Under the pieces are notes generated by a model, which did no database searches, had not been told where the DNA came from, and saw only the letters and a list, made by a program, of their open reading frames with translations. Of a stretch of DNA of 6,111 nucleotides, positions 4,798-6,111 are shown piece by piece; positions within the stretch are counted from its first letter, which is position 1, and each line of letters begins with the position of its first letter. The stretch comes from an uncultured Lachnospiraceae bacterium. GTDB taxonomy: Bacteria; Bacillota; Clostridia; Lachnospirales; Lachnospiraceae. The stretch spans positions 1 to 6,111 of the forward strand of contig CASDUB010000054.1 in the NCBI GenBank assembly GCA_949283905.1, in the 5' to 3' direction. A program made the translations under genes and the position numbers.

Positions 4798-6111
4798 TTA
4801 TCGGTCATCCAACAGCCAATCTATCAAATTGATCGACCTAATCCCTTCATAAGCAGAATCCAATCCCGGTTGCAGAGACAAAACTATTTTCTCATAATTA
4901 TCTCTGATTTTCTGTAAAGGAGACAATTCTCTTTTTCTAACCTCTTCGCTTAACATGGATTCGGTTACCTGGATATACATCTTATCTTCGAACTTTGTGG
5001 CAATGAAGTCCACTTCCTGATTATCAAACTTACCGATAGACACATCGTAGCCTCGGCGAAGCAGTTCAAAATATACCACATTTTCAATAGCATGACCACT
5101 GTCACGATTGCAAAATCCCAAAAGATAATTCCGCAATCCTATATCTACAATATAATATTTTCCCAGTGTTCGCAGGTATTCTTTACCTTTAATATCAAAC
5201 CTCTTGATTTCATAAAAGAAATAACTTTCCAACAAAGCGTTTACATACGTCTGAACCGTATGCACACTCGGCTTACCTTTATGCTTACAATCTTCCAGCA
5301 ATCCCTCATTCATCAGCGTATTGCCAATGGATGAAACCGAAATATTGCTTCCGATATTGTCTGCCAAAAACAACATAATTTTTCTCAGAAGTACCGGATC
5401 GGTGATCTGTTTTCTGCCTCGTCTTTTCTCTCGCTCCAAAATATCCCTTACAACTACCGTAGAATAAATACCCTCCAAAAGCGCAAGGACTTTTTCCTGA
5501 TCCAGCCCTATATCAGCAATTCCGGGCATCCCGCCAAATCGCATATAGATCCCAAATACCTCTTGCAAATCATACCATTCTCCATTTTTATCAAATACTT
5601 GTCGCCGGGTTTTTCCTATGGCGCTGATTGTTTCCCGAACTTCAAAATTATGGAACTCCAAAAATTCCCGAAATGAAAGCGGCAACATTTTAATTTCCAC
5701 ACACCGTCCTGCAAGATAAGTCGAATACTCCGAAGACAACAAATATGCATTAGATCCTGTAATATAAATGTCGCAATCAAAATCAACACGAAAAGAATTA
5801 ACAGCATCTTCCCAGGCATCTACTCTCTGCAATTCATCAAAAAAAAGATACATGCGCCTGCCGGGAACAATCCTATTTTTCACATAATTATATACATCGT
5901 CAGAAGACATATGTTGGAAATCATGAGATTCAAAGTTCATTTCGACGATTTCTTCTTCCCTGATTCCAATCTCAAGCAAATGACGAATCATAAGCTTTAA
6001 TAAGCTGGATTTTCCGCAGCGCCGAATACCTGTTATGACTTTAACCGGTTCTGTATCTTGAAATCCTATCAATTTATTCAGGTATCGGTCTCTTTTCTTT
6101 AGTTCACGCAA
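4798..6111 (-). CDS. AAA_14 / DUF4143 family ATPase, start at or beyond the window edge
   Basis: At least 437 residues, close to the family's usual size, ending at TAA 4800-4798. Seen in order: the N-terminal KRDRYLNKLIGF typical of the family; Walker A GIRRCGKS at 28-35; Walker B YLFFDE at 88-93; the sensor-like TGSNAYLLSSE from 118; LPLSFREFLEF; a winged-helix-like middle (about 240-300); and the DUF4143 C-terminal domain with NQEVDF (366-369 for EVDF) and MYIQVTES. The EVDF...IQV layout recalls PD-(D/E)XK nuclease folds, but the active Glu-x-Lys is replaced by Gln-x-Thr, so nuclease activity is doubtful. The family binds ATP; its role is unknown, although it is very common in Clostridia and Bacteroidetes, often in many copies. 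The last codon in the window is TTG (6111-6109). A start there is possible, but an ATG or ribosome site outside would be more usual, so it is treated as open at the 5' end. Confidence 0.9.
   Translation of the reverse strand: MRELKKRDRYLNKLIGFQDTEPVKVITGIRRCGKSSLLKLMIRHLLEIGIREEEIVEMNFESHDFQHMSSDDVYNYVKNRIVPGRRMYLFFDELQRVDAWEDAVNSFRVDFDCDIYITGSNAYLLSSEYSTYLAGRCVEIKMLPLSFREFLEFHNFEVRETISAIGKTRRQVFDKNGEWYDLQEVFGIYMRFGGMPGIADIGLDQEKVLALLEGIYSTVVVRDILEREKRRGRKQITDPVLLRKIMLFLADNIGSNISVSSIGNTLMNEGLLEDCKHKGKPSVHTVQTYVNALLESYFFYEIKRFDIKGKEYLRTLGKYYIVDIGLRNYLLGFCNRDSGHAIENVVYFELLRRGYDVSIGKFDNQEVDFIATKFEDKMYIQVTESMLSEEVRKRELSPLQKIRDNYEKIVLSLQPGLDSAYEGIRSINLIDWLLDDR

Overview
The window looks like a chromosomal segment of a low-to-moderate GC Firmicute of class Clostridia, most likely a gut or rumen-type Ruminococcaceae/Lachnospiraceae relative. 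The support is a PurL with a fused glutaminase domain, purine-rich Shine-Dalgarno sites, SigA-type promoters with AT-rich spacers, U-tract hairpin terminators, a lipoprotein with a Ser/Glu-rich linker, and an AAA/DUF4143 ATPase of a type abundant in that class. The genus is inferred, not proven.

Layout, left to right. (1) nt 1-891, plus strand: the 3' end of purL, encoding the class I glutaminase domain of FGAM synthase (de novo purine synthesis). (2) nt 892-1113: non-coding, with three consecutive hairpins enclosed by a short long-range helix, ahead of a TPR-protein gene (1114-1884, plus). There is no obvious terminator after purL. (3) nt 1896-1929: a bidirectional terminator between the convergent TPR gene and a minus-strand lipoprotein gene (1966-2691). 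(4) nt 2692-2870: a divergent intergenic region with a promoter candidate facing each way. (5) nt 2871-4611, plus strand: a two-gene operon of a GNAT acetyltransferase with an extra N-terminal domain and a DUF2156 (LPG_synthase_C-like) protein, 22 nt apart. The two proteins look similar in their N-terminal halves. (6) nt 4612-4797: non-coding, with a strong extended -10 promoter only about 45 nt upstream of a perfect-armed hairpin terminator, so a transcript of about 70 nt is predicted. (7) nt 4798 to the right edge, minus strand: an AAA_14/DUF4143 ATPase reading in from the right, ending just beyond the same terminator.

The genes do not form one pathway. The right part, with acyltransferase-like genes and a DUF4143 ATPase, looks like ordinary accessory chromosome. 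The parts most worth a second look are the structured intergenic RNA behind purL, the promoter-terminator micro-unit at 4650-4757, and the GNAT/DUF2156 pair. I see no CRISPR array, tRNA, rRNA, intact transposase or recognised defence system.
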